Shown here: positions 50,401-60,493 of the stretch, in pieces | How the letters are laid out: every line of letters begins with the position of its first letter | Position numbering within the stretch: the stretch's first letter is position 1 | Assembly: GCA_030248065.1 (NCBI GenBank) | Contig: JASAMV010002753.1 | Location: 1 to 64,000 of the forward strand | Length of the DNA stretch: 64,000 nucleotides | Source of the DNA: Rhynchonema sp. JSB1_4 | Lineage: Eukaryota; Nematoda; Chromadorea; Monhysterida; Xyalidae | Direction of reading: 5' to 3' | Notes under the pieces: model-generated | Told to the model about the DNA's origin: nothing | The model's database searches: none | What the model saw: the letters and a program-made list of their open reading frames with translations, nothing else | Position numbers and translations under genes: made by a program

Positions 50401-51604
50401 TTTCTTCAAAAATCAATGGTCATGGAAAAAGCAACAAACCTAAAGGGGCATTCCTCTCCGCGCTTACACTCCCCTTTCACCCAAAACGAGCATATGTGCG
50501 GTCGATTCCGTTTGTAATACGGCGTGGTGCGTGCCAATTTTCGCAGCAGCTCATTCGGTCCCTGATCCGGCAGTTTGCCCAACGCGCCGCCAGGTGTCGT
50601 CCCGTCCGTTTGGGCCAGCTTAATGAAAATCACGTATTTTAAGTTGTCGATGTTTTATGCAATGCACTCTTTTATAGTGACGTGGTCCTGATATTGTAAA
50701 TATTTTTTTAGGACAGGACGTAGACAGGACTCCAAATTAATTTTTTCAATAATTTGCTAAATACAACAGTTACACGATGCTCTCGCATCCCTATTTATGC
50801 AGAAAATGAGGTTTTGATTATGTCACTAGTCACTATAAAGAGAGCTGACTGTAGAATTCATTGATGAGCTTTTGGTTAAATTTTTCAATGAAAAGTTGCG
50901 ATTTTCTCGAAAGAGGACTCACATCTCGTTCAGCGTTCTGCACATAAAAGTCCCGATTGGAGCCGTGTTTCGGCAGTTCATCCTTGAGCTGCAGGACCGA
51001 ATCACGCACTTGTACTGGCAGACCTGCATGGAAAAGAGAATTTTAACAAAAAAATTAAACAAAATTCTTCGTCAAGAAAAATAACTTACCGTATTCGAGA
51101 TCAAATAGACACGTCTGACAAATATTCTTCAACTTTGAGCACGTTTGACACACTTCGGTCTTCTTGTAGCGCATGCCGCGGCCGGGACACCAACGGAACA
51201 CGGTCATTGGACGCTCGCAGATGTGACATTCCTGGCCGTACGTCTCTTTTTGCTGGAATGAAAATTTAATCACACCGAATCTAAATGCACCGATGGGGAG
51301 TTCTTGCCAAAATTCGAAGGCAAGCACTTTTGTGCGGTGGACCGCATCGAGCGACTCCGCACTCATTTTGACCAATGCAAAAAACACACGAAAATGTTCT
51401 GCTGGAAGAACACAAAGGACAATAGCCTGGCTCACAACACAATAACTCCGGCAGTGCGTAAAAATTATCCAAAACAAAAAAAACACTTTAACAAACCATG
51501 CGCATGTACGGATTGTCACCAAGACAAGTCTGACACAAGATCGGGAAATCGGCGTCCTCCCAGGTTTTCCGATTGTACGTGTACGACGACTTGGATAGAG
51601 ACAT
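47476..51604 (-). CDS. RBM22: RBM22, pre-mRNA splicing factor (422 aa, 10 exons)
   Basis: Component of the activated spliceosome that contacts U6 and pre-mRNA (orthologue of yeast Cwc2/Ecm2 functions). Exons from 5' to 3': 51604-51497, 51252-51090, 51023-50923, 50618-50440, 50252-50144, 50044-49947, 49866-49730, 48074-47982, 47835-47656, 47576-47476. The protein starts [20 protein letters not shown]. It has the N-terminal Cys-rich zinc region ([44 protein letters not shown]), the CCCH finger [16 protein letters not shown], the RRM with ITTLYIGSL (RNP2) and [14 protein letters not shown] (RNP1), and a Pro-rich tail ending in [15 protein letters not shown]. Length matches the family (human 420). 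The RRM-to-tail intron (48075-49729) is enlarged by repeats and a Helitron. Confidence 0.96.
48358..48464 (+). mobile_element. Miniature Helitron, copy 2 (RBM22 intron)
   Basis: 107 bp, sharing both ends with 16961-17132 (TCTATACTACTAAAAC start; GC-rich hairpin and CTAG end) and inserted between A (48357) and T (48465). It has an internal deletion of about 65 bp relative to copy 1. Confidence 0.85.
48670..48790 (+). repeat. CCCCGAAAAA simple array
   Basis: About eight units of AACCCCGAAAAA/ACGAAAAA in an RBM22 intron. Confidence 0.8.
48907..49225 (+). repeat. Tandem repeat of 85-91 bp, 3.5 units
   Basis: Units begin CTTCCTGGCTGGCAGCCTAA at about 48907, 48997, 49089 and 49173, each containing GCCTAAGCCTAA and ending in CATATGGACAGGT-like sequence. 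Located in an RBM22 intron. Confidence 0.8.
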
Positions 51605-51609
51605 CTTTG

Positions 51610-52130
51610 TAATTTGTTCCTGCAACGCTGAAAATCCGGTTGTTTTTAACACCATTGCGAAATGCAAAAATACGATCAAGCAAGATAAAAATAGGCGGCG
51701 GATTTCGTAAACCGCTGAGTGTCAATAAAATGAACTCCCAAGAATGAATCCAACTTTTATTCAAATTCAACTACAGCGCAACGATAACATCAACGACGGG
51801 CACAGACACAACAACAAATAAATTCGTGTGAAAACTTTTTTTGAAGAAAATTCGCAATGATGTAACAACAAAGTCACTTGAAATAGCAGTCACCCGAAAA
51901 AGTATCCATTTACTAGGCTAATATTACACGAAAACAATCCCACTACGAAACTGACACGCATACATTAGATATTGATATCAATGACACTTTTTTTGAATTT
52001 TATAACAATAATAGGCCAGATTTTGAAAACCGCATATATTTATGTCCAAACATTTTGTCGTTTGCCTTTCAGATGACTATAGCACTAGATTTACGTGACC
52101 GTCTGAAAAACAAGAAAAAATAAAATTTAT
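51610..52130. other. Intergenic region between RPL12 and RBM22
   Basis: About 570 bp between the RPL12 stop (52173) and the RBM22 start (51604); both genes are on the minus strand, so it must hold the RPL12 3' end and the RBM22 promoter. I see no distinctive element. Confidence 0.4.
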
Positions 52131-52172
52131 TAGCCAAAAGTTATACCAAACACAAAAATGACAAATATGAAC

Positions 52173-55100
52173 CTATTCCTCGGGAATTTGAATCGCTCCA
52201 TCCTTAATTTTGTCGACAATATCGTGCGGATGTTCTCCATCGACCGTGCAGCCAACCGATTGGCACGTACCCAAAATCTCCTTGACAGTGCCTGAACGAA
52301 ATTGGTTTTTCTGTTGTAATAATGCGAAAAAGACGACATAACCACCACACATGGTTCCATTGGTTGGGAAATGCCGGAACCCCGAGTGGCACCACATGGT
52401 CCGAAACTATGGGCCTGTAAGGACAATGTGGGAAGGGGCGATGGTCCTTCTGAGCGGCTGGCCACCGCGGAAAAAGATGCACTACGGACACAAAGATCGA
52501 CAATCTAACAGACTACTTTCGGATTTCTTTATGTCACAGTATTCCTCACCGTCCGGTATTGCACCGTTGTACATTGTTGTGGCTCTGCCTGCGTACATTT
52601 AGTTTCTGATTGCATGTTGTCTGTGTCTGTCTGTCCGTGATTTCGTCCACCTTCTCGCCTTTTCCTGTCCTGTTTTTGCACTTATTTTTCATTCCCGTAA
52701 CTTTCAACCCTGTTTTGATTTATAATTTATACTTGTATTTATTTTCAGGTCCGTAAACTCCACACCCGGTTTTGTAATCATGCTTCTTCCACTTAACGCT
52801 CTTATCCATGTATTACTGAGTTGGTGCCGACGCAATAAACTAACTAACATAACCACCAAATGTAAACAAAAATTATTGTGAATTGCAACGAACCTTTCAG
52901 ATGTTTAGCCATCGAGCGCGGGCGCATGATACGAGCGATCTTGATAATCGTATCCATCGACAGATTGCCGTTGTGTTTCACTGAAAACATTTTTTGTGAT
53001 TCCTTTGGTTTCGGTGAATCTTTATCCCGGCCAAACAACCTGCAGGTTAATGCCAAACTCAATAGGATATTGCGAAAAAATTTGCGTTGCTTGGTTAGTA
53101 AAATCGAGCTTTCTAGATGTTATGTTATTATCACAAAAATATAAGAAAATTTAATACTATTTCAGTTGCAGAGCGCAATATGGAAATGTCACCATTTGTT
53201 CGTTTATCCGGACAGCGAGTCTCCTTGAAAAATCATGCAATACGCGCGTCTGTCCGGCCAATTGATTGTTTGGTTAATGTTTCATTGTCTGTGTCGCAAA
53301 TAATTTACACACAACCAACTGCACGGTCGGCAAAACTGCAGCTTTTGGTGAACATATTAGTATGACAACAAAGAGCTACAGGCTATGCTCCGTCATGTTG
53401 TGGGGATGGTTGCACCCGACCCCTAAATGCGTGTTAGGCAACGCACAGAGAGGGCGGATGCGACAGATACCTGGCAAAAGCAAGAGTTTGTTCGAACAGG
53501 GCATGCTCAAAAAGCATTGTTTGCTTTTTAGTTCGATGATCTTACTGTTGATCAAACCATGAAAAACGAACCATGTTTGACTTTTTTGCGATCGCGCGGC
53601 GGCTCCTTCAATTCCTTGATGATCAGGCTAGCGGCCGACGGCACCACTTCGATTTGTGCCTGTCGATTTTGGATCGTTAAGCGACAAGTCACTTTTAGTC
53701 CTTTCCATTCGCCTGTCGCCTTGGCAATGTCGTCGCCGATTTTCTTGGGCGACTGAAATCAACAGAAATGCAGTTTGTCTTTTTGCAATCCCAGTTCATT
53801 TTCCACAATTCTCCAAATTTAGTTCGAGAAGTCTAGGTAAGCGTCAGAGAATCGCATGCTAACAGTCACGGTACTCTCAGTGGCCTGGACACCGTATTTG
53901 ATCACGTATTCATCATTCGCTTGGGTTCGGGCAAACGATTGTTACCAATGATTAGAATGTCGACAAAAAAGTTGAACTTCAAAGTCCACCGTGAGCTTTC
54001 AACTTACCAATCCTAAAGGACCGACTTTTGGAGCTAAGGATGACGTTGCGCCAACTTCACCACCAACACAGCGGAGGTACACTGAATATTGAGAAGGCAC
54101 GTTTGTATCTGATATCAGGTGCGGCCAGTGCTGTGGCTACTTCTGAGGGGGAGATACTGTACCTTGCGGCCAGTGTAGTTCCTGGTCCGGAGGAGGAACG
54201 GGCGGTACCCAGGGTGGGGGTCCCCCCAAATTCATTTATCTATCGTCAACACTTTTTGACTTCATCTATCTATCGTCAACACTTTTGGGCTAATCTATCT
54301 ATCGTCAACAAATTTTGGGAACAATCTATCTATCGTCAACACATTTCGAACCCAAAATTGACATTTTTGACTAAAAATGGCTCATAATCGGTATTTTCAC
54401 CACAAATAGGCAAAAAATCGCGCGCTACGCGCGAATTTAGTACATCTAAGTACATTTTCATTAATATTTAGAGGGGGGAGAAAATTTTTTAGGTCGAAAT
54501 TTTGATGAAAATGTACTCTATAACGCTAATTTCGCGCGTAGCGCGCGATTTTTCGCCTATTTATAAAAATACCGATTTTATACCAGTTTGAGCCAAAAAT
54601 AGGAACTTACTGTACCAGCCGCCGGGCGGCGACCTACCTACTGTATTGGTCGCACAATGACTTTATAAGAATTGGTCAAATTTTTTTCCTGAATCGTAAA
54701 GAGGGAAAGTGACGGGGCAATGACGTTGCGTTGCGTGATCGCACACAAAGCATGTAGTAAAGAGAATGTTTCAGACCTGCGGCAACGTGGTTGATCTGCT
54801 AGATTATTTTCAGCTGAAAATGTTTTGTGAGAATCACAAATATCACAGTGGTTAAGAGTGACTGAACGTGAAAATCAGGATTGATTTGATGAATTCTTAT
54901 ATAGTCATTGTGCGACCAATACCAGGATGGAGCGTCAACCTACCTACCTACTGTACCTTGGGGGGCCCCCCAGAGTTCGGCAGGAAACAAAAGGAAAAAT
55001 TTTTTTCGTTTTTCCGAGGAAAAAAATGGTACCCAAAGAAAAGGAAAAAACATAGGAAAAAATGAAGCAATAGGAAAAAACGTTATTTTTAGGAAAAAAA

Positions 55101-58100
55101 CGAAAAATCGAAAGAAAAAAAACGTCTGTCCAGCAAAAAAATGAAATTTCCGAAAATGGTGAAATTGATTACGATTGAGAGTTGAGTAGTTCGTTTTCCA
55201 TTCCATTTCATTTGTCATCAGTGTCTTTTTCTTGTGTGTGACGTTTTGTTTCTTTTGTGTTGGGCCGATATCTTGCTGCAAGTGCATTAAAAACGACAAA
55301 ATTTTATGTTTGGAGCTCAGCCAAACATAAAATTTTATCGTTTACTTCAGTCTGGAGAACATAAATAAGGTGAATTGACGAGGTCATGTCATTGTCCTCA
55401 GAAACAGTTGTTTCCTATCTCGTTGTATGATTATTCATGAATTTCATTGTTTCATCTCGGGATTGGGATTTTGGCATTGGCAGGCGGCTGTGCGACGACG
55501 AAAAACAGGGTCTACCCGTGTGTCATGCAAATAAATGCTGTTTTACAGACAAAAATAGCTTTTTTTCATCTCAAATTGGCTGTTTTTTTTTCATTATGGA
55601 AAGAAAAAAATAGCAAAAAAATGGTTTGAGAAAAGGAAAAAAATTGTTTTTTCCTTTTGTTTTCCTTTTTTTTCCTATTAGGAAAAAAATGAGCAAAAAA
55701 AATTTTTTTCCGAACTCTGGACCCCCCACCCCTGCTACACCATTGCCCATCTGGAGGGAAGGGGGAGGACCCAAATTTGGAGAAAAGTCATTTTTAAGGT
55801 CGAAAATTTGACCCATTTTTGCCCCTTTTTGGAAAAAATACTCTCAATAAAAGGAGTACCGTAAAAACCTAAATACAGCCCCCCCCCCCCGGAATAGAGC
55901 CCCCCAAAAAGGGGTCAGTGACTCAGTGAGTTAATAGAGCCCCCCTTCTATTTAGGTTTTTACGGTATTTTCGCGATTTTTGACCTTTGAAAAGAAAACC
56001 TCAAATGTTCCTCTCTTGAGAACTGAGTCCCGAGTATCGAAGGAGTGCCCCCCAGCTATATCACTGGGCAGTGTAGTACTTGGTCAGGGTGTTGACGATA
56101 GATTGGGACCCGAAATGTGTTGACGATAGATAGATGACCCAAGTCCGAAATCTGGGGGGGTCGACCCAAACTTGTTGACGATAGATAGATGGTGGGGGGG
56201 GGGGGTCGCCAAAAATCAAGGTATAGTATAGTGCACTAAGAGGTAATAATGTGTAAATATTAATGAAAATGTACTTAGATGTACTAAATCCGCGCGTAGC
56301 GCGCGATTTTTTGCCTATTTGGGACAAAAAATACCGATTTTAAGCCTATTTTGAGGCAAAAATACCCATTTTGGGGTCCAAATGTGTTGACGATAGATAG
56401 ATTGTTCCCAGAATTTGTTGACGATAGATAGATTTGCCTATAAGTGTTGACGATAGATAGCTGAAATCAAAAAGTGTTGACGATAGATAGATGAATTTGG
56501 GGGGAATCCCCCCCCACCCAGTGTAGTTCCTGGGGGGAGGGGGGGATCCCCCTAAGGCAGTGTAGTTCCTGGTCCGGAGGGGGAGATAGCGGACCCTCCG
56601 TTTTTTTCGGAGGGGGAGATAGTGTACCCCCGAGGGGGGGAAGGGGGGGGGAAGACCCAAATTCGGGAAAAAGTCACTTTTTTGGGAGAAAATTTGACCT
56701 ATTTTTACCCCTTTTTGGAAAAAATTCTTCATAAAAAGGGTATTTTGGCGACTTTTGAAAACATTGACCCAAAAATCACACATTTTAGGCCTAAAAATGC
56801 CCATTTTAGGCCTAAAAATGCCTATTTTAGGCAAAAATTGGGGGAGATAGTGTACCCGGAGGGGGAGATAGGGGCAGTGTAGTTCCTGGGGGGGAGCAGT
56901 GTAGTTCCTGGGGGGGGGAGGGGGGTCCCCCCCTAAGGTACACTAACCGCCGCGACCAAGGTACACTAGTACACTAACCGCCGCGTCAGGTACACTAACC
57001 GCCTCAATTTTTGCCTAAAATAGGCAATTTTAGGCCTAAAATGGGCATTTTTAGGCCTAAAATGGGTGATTTTTAGGTCGATGTTGTCAAAAGTCGCCAA
57101 AATACCCTTTTTATGGAGAATTTTTTCCAAAAAGGGCCAAAAATCGGTCAAATTTTCTACCTCAAAAAGTGACTTTTTCCTGAATTTGGGTCTTCCCCCC
57201 CCTTCCCCCCCCCAGGGGCAGGGAGGTACACTAACCGCCGCACGGAAAAAAGGGGTAGGTACACTAACCGCCGCGCCGGACCAGGAACTACACTGGGGGG
57301 GAGGGGGGGACCCCCCCCTCGGGTACGTCTGTTCCCCCTCCGAGGTACGCCTGCCCCACTGTTCCCCCTCCGGGTACGTCTGCTCCCCCAATTTTTTCCT
57401 AAAATGGGCAAATTTAGGCCTAAAATAGGCATTTTTAGGCCAAAAATAGGTAAACTTTAAGTGAAACCTCCAAAAAACGCCAAAATACCCTTTTTATAGG
57501 GGATTTTTCGCAAAAGAAGGCAAAAATAGTCCAATTTTTCGACCTCAAAAAATGACTTTTTTCCGCCCCCCCCCCAATTGGGACTTCCCCCCCCCCCCGG
57601 TAGGTACGTCTGTTCCCCCTCCGAAAATAGTGGAGGGTACGTCTGTTCCCCCTCCGGACCAGGAACTACACTGGATAGGGGGATAGTGTACCACCTGAGG
57701 GGGAGATAGCGTACCCGAGGGGGGGACCCCCCTGCCCCCCCCAGGAACTACACTGCCCTAAGGTACACTAATTTCCCCGACCAAGGTACACTGGTACACT
57801 AATTTCCCCTCCGGGTACACTAATTTCCCCAATTTTTGCCTAAAATGGGCATTTTTAGGCCTAAAATGTGTGATTTTTAGGTCAATGTTCTCAAAAGTCG
57901 CCAAAATACCCTTTTTCTGAAGAATTTTTTCTAAAAAGGGGTAAATATGTCAAATTTTCTACCTCAAAAAGTGACTTTTTCCTGATTGGGTCTTTTTGGG
58001 TCTTCCCCCCCTTCCCCCCACTAATTTCCCCTCCGAAAAAGTAGGGAGGTACACTAATTTCCCCGCCGGACCAGGAACTACACTGCCCCCACCCCAAGTA

Positions 58101-59021
58101 CTACCCTGTCACTGGGTGCGTTGGTGACAGACACCTGGCAAAACGCCGTAACGAAATTAAAGTCAAGTTGATGAGCGAGTCACCAAGACCAAACGAACAG
58201 AGGTCGCAATCGGGCCGGGTTTGGCCGGCCCGGCCCGGCCCGAGCCCCCAAATCTCCGGCCCGGCCCGACCCGTACCCCCAAATCTCCGGCCCGGCCCGA
58301 ACCCCCAAATCTCCGGCCCGGCCCGGCCCGAATTTTTGGCTCAGATTTTAACCCAATTTTTGTCATAATTTTTGCGATTTTTGAATCTATTTTTTTGGTT
58401 GAAAATTCATTGTTTTCCATGAAAAAGTCGCCAGATAGACAATACCAATGGTGTGGCTGGGGGTGGGGTCCCCCCTAGGTACAGTAGAAGATAGGTAAGG
58501 TAGATGACGCGCCATCCTGGCACAGTAGATAGGTCGCCGCCCCCCGGCTGGTACAGTAGGTTGCTATTTTTGGCTCAAAATGGTATAAAATCGATTATTT
58601 TTCACTCCATATAATAGAAAAATCGCGCGCTGCGCGCGAAATGAGGCCCCCCAAGCCCCAAGCTCGGCCGGTACAGTAGGTAGGTTGATTGCAGGTCTTT
58701 GTAGTGGTACAGTAGGTTGATTGCACGCCTGGGTAGCCACACCACTGGACAATACTGATCACTTACTTGCTGAATCCGTCAGAAATTTTAGTATTTTTGA
58801 CAAAAAAAAACCCTACTTTTTCAGTAAAATAAGTCACTTCAGAAGCTTCGGGCCGGGGTGCCCGGCCCGGCCCGGCCCGACCCTCCAAATCTCCGGCCCG
58901 GCCCGGCCCGAGCAAAAAGCCCAAAATCGCGGCCCGGCCCGGCCCGAGGTCGGGCCGGCCCGATTGCGACCTCTGCAAACGAACCAATTTTGATTTCATT
59001 CGGGTCAAATTTCGGCGGCAT
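52173..59021 (-). CDS. RPL12: Ribosomal protein uL11 (RPL12), 165 aa, 5 exons
   Basis: Large-subunit protein of the GTPase-associated centre at the base of the P stalk. Exons from 5' to 3': 59021-58985, 54081-54008, 53752-53572, 52980-52894, 52291-52173. They total exactly 165 codons plus stop, the normal animal length. Signature pieces: [87 protein letters not shown] and [19 protein letters not shown]. The first exon holds only 12 codons and one base. The first intron is about 4.9 kb, almost entirely nested MITEs, which is extreme for such a gene. Three of its four donors are GTTCGT. A possible 5'-UTR acceptor (TTTTTTTCAG near 59089) hints at a further noncoding first exon. Confidence 0.96.
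54171..54660. mobile_element. Chimeric hAT-like MITE fragment (left end CAGTGTAGTTCCTGG)
   Basis: Left terminus followed by four copies of ATCTATCGTCAACA, then a core with two copies of the palindrome CGCGCGCTACGCGCG, then a different cassette type (CCTACCTACTGTA) at about 54625-54650 and no matching right terminus. It looks like a recombinant or truncated element. Its cassette is the complement of that in the 56069 element. Confidence 0.55.
54972..55719. mobile_element. hAT-like element with CAGAGTTCGG ends
   Basis: Ends CAGAGTTCGG...CCGAACTCTG. Flanking octamers GGGCCCCC and GACCCCCC agree at 6 of 8 positions. The flanks inside the ends are long A/T-rich GGAAAAAA tracts in mirror arrangement. 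Confidence 0.6.
56875..57673. mobile_element. Nested MITE level 4
   Basis: Starts CAGTGTAGTTCCTGG, ends with its complement, duplication GATAGGGG at 56867-56874 and 57674-57681. Net about 392 bp. Cassette GGTACGTCTGTTCCCCC. Level 5 is inserted 22 bp from its left end. Confidence 0.88.
56897..57295. mobile_element. Nested MITE level 5 (innermost)
   Basis: 399 bp, uninterrupted. Starts CAGTGTAGTTCCTGG, ends with its complement, duplication GGGGGGAG at 56889-56896 and 57296-57303. Cassette GGTACACTAACCGCCGC, three copies left and two right of an AT-rich core. Confidence 0.88.
58198..58975. mobile_element. hAT-like element with GGCCCG cassettes beside RPL12 exon 1
   Basis: Starts CAGAGGTCGCAATCGGGCCGG, ends with its complement (two changes), exact duplication CAAACGAA at 58190-58197 and 58976-58983. 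GGCCCGGCCCGACCC-type cassettes alternate with CCAAATCTCC near both ends, same orientation. Contains a second element at 58446-58747. The right copy of the target duplication overlaps the RPL12 exon 1 splice donor. Confidence 0.9.
58446..58747. mobile_element. hAT-like MITE nested in 58198-58975
   Basis: 302 bp, starts CAATGGTGTGGCT, ends AGCCACACCACTG, exact duplication GACAATAC at 58438-58445 and 58748-58755. Cassettes GGTACAGTAGGTTGATTGCA near the right end, GGTACAGTAG variants at the left, and the core palindrome CGCGCGCTGCGCGCG. Confidence 0.9.
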
Positions 59022-59137
59022 TTTCAACTATAAAGTGGTGCTCAGTTCTTCTTGGACAAACTACCGCTTCAGTCCGGTTCAGAGGCCCTGAAAAAAATCA
59101 CAAGTAAAAGCTAAAAGATATACAATACAAATTAAAA

Positions 59138-59295
59138 CAGAGATTAGGATAGGATCGGGCCGTGATTTTGGACTTTGGCTCGGGCCGGCCGGAGATTAGG
59201 ATCGGGCCGGGATTTTGGACTTTTAAATCGGGCCGGAGTTTTGGTCAATCGAGCCAGGCCGGGCTGAGGTTTATCCGGCCCGATCCTAATCTCTG
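59138..59295. mobile_element. Short relative of the GGCCCG element upstream of RPL12
   Basis: Ends CAGAGATTAGGAT...ATCCTAATCTCTG with CGGGCCGG motifs inside. Flanking octamers AATTAAAA and ATGCAAAA agree only partly, so it is an old or imperfect copy. Confidence 0.55.
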
Positions 59296-59299
59296 ATGC

Positions 59300-59936
59300 A
59301 AAACGTGAAGTGAACGAAAAATAACGAAATGAGCACGACGAGATCAAACGAAAGAGAAAACGAAAAGTGGAACGAACAATCACTTCACCATTATTCCGCC
59401 TGACATACAACCTGCAGATCATAAAAAGCCGGGAAGCTCAAGGGTTTACCGCAATGCACGCTGATTGGTCAAAGCGATTCGTTCGACGAGTTGATTCGTC
59501 AACTCCGCCTACTTCTTGATAAGCGCGAACTCCTCGCCATTTCGCCGTCAGTCTTGCCAGAAAAAGGGGCAAAAACTTAATGCTTTGTTGGTAATTCCGC
59601 TCCGTCATGGATGCGGTAATATCAATGCTGTGAGGTTTGTTTTCTCGAAACGAGATCCACCAATGATCCGTTTTTTCTGCAGTTTCATGTGCGTTTATGC
59701 AAGGCATTTGATCATTGTTTGGGCGCCACAATTGTTCTCTTTTTTCCCAATCCCAACAGTTTTTTCAGGTGAAACCCGCGCTGTGATCTTTTCTTCCTTT
59801 ATCCTTTCCCGATTGATTGACAGACAACGCTCGCTCGCCTTTGCAATCTCAATTCACAATCTCGCTAATAATCACTCATAAATACTTTCTATTATTCTAT
59901 TCAAATCGTGTCGTCATTTCTTGCCCCGAATACATT
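59300..59936. promoter_or_regulatory. Intergenic region between divergent RPL12 and the 59937 gene
   Basis: About 0.9 kb separates the two divergent start codons. A pyrimidine-rich minus-strand sequence (AGCTTCCCGGCTTTTT near 59430) could be the start of the RPL12 transcript, but this is a guess. No other feature supported. Confidence 0.3.
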
Positions 59937-59981
59937 ATGGACGGACCATTGAAGGCTGTTGAGAACCGAGAAAACTGCGAC
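59937..59981 (+). CDS. First coding exon of an unidentified divergent gene
   Basis: ATG followed by 15 codons (MDGPLKAVENRENCD) and a consensus donor GTAAGT. The downstream exons are not found in the remaining 4 kb, which is nearly all transposon, so they probably lie beyond the window. Confidence 0.4.
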
Positions 59982-60493
59982 GTAAGTGTAGCAAACGTTT
60001 GTTTGTAAGTGATGTGTATTGTGTAACACTTTTAAACGATGCAATCAACATCACTCCACCCAGTGTTGGAGGTGGGGGGGGGTTTGGGGGGTAGCCCCCC
60101 CCAGTACAGTAGGTAGCCCCCTCGCCCTCGCCTGGTACAGTAGGTATACCCCCGATATTTGGCGTGGTACAGTAGGTATCCCCCCGATTTTCACCCCGGT
60201 ACAGTAGGTATCCCCCCCCCCGATTTTGCCCCAAAAGTGCCAATTTTTGACCAAAATGGCCAAAATTAGTGTAAAATCAGTGGTTTTTACCTCAATCAAA
60301 TTACCCAAAATTCGCGCGCTACGCGCGCAAATATTACGTTTTCACACGATTCCACACATAATGAACACATGAAAAATTTTCACCCAAAAACCTAACCCCC
60401 CCCCCAACCCCCCCTAGGTACATAACCCCCCCAGGCCATCGGCTCTGGTACAGTATAGGCATGGGGGCAATACCCTACCCAATATCACCCAAT

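Larger units (their letters stand above)
56558..57755. mobile_element. Nested MITE level 3
   Basis: Starts CAGTGTAGTTCCTGGTCCGG, ends CCAGGAACTACACTG, duplication CCCTAAGG at 56550-56557 and 57756-57763. Net about 391 bp. Its core is in the reverse orientation relative to levels 2, 4 and 5. Cassette (written on the complementary strand) GGTACACTATCTCCCCC. Level 4 is inserted among its right-hand cassettes. Confidence 0.88.
56519..58085. mobile_element. Nested MITE level 2
   Basis: Starts CAGTGTAGTTCCTGG, ends with its complement, duplication CCCCCACC at 56511-56518 and 58086-58093. Net about 361 bp. Cassette GGTACACTAATTTCCCC, three copies on the left of its core and two on the right. Level 3 is inserted 39 bp from its left end. 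Confidence 0.88.
56069..58108. mobile_element. Nested MITE level 1 (outermost)
   Basis: Starts CAGTGTAGTACTTGG, ends CCAAGTACTACCCTG, duplication TCACTGGG at 56061-56068 and 58109-58116. Net length about 465 bp after removal of the inner elements. Cassette TGTTGACGATAGATAG, three copies at the left and four at the right, same orientation. Level 2 is inserted 15 bp from its right end. Confidence 0.88.

Noticed and set aside
54126..54170. Additional complete hAT-like element starting CAGTGCTGTGGCTAC
   Set aside because: No matching right end or target duplication could be found.
56300..58100. Overlapping frames rich in Gly, Pro and Arg
   Set aside because: They arise from G/C runs and cassettes of the nested MITEs.
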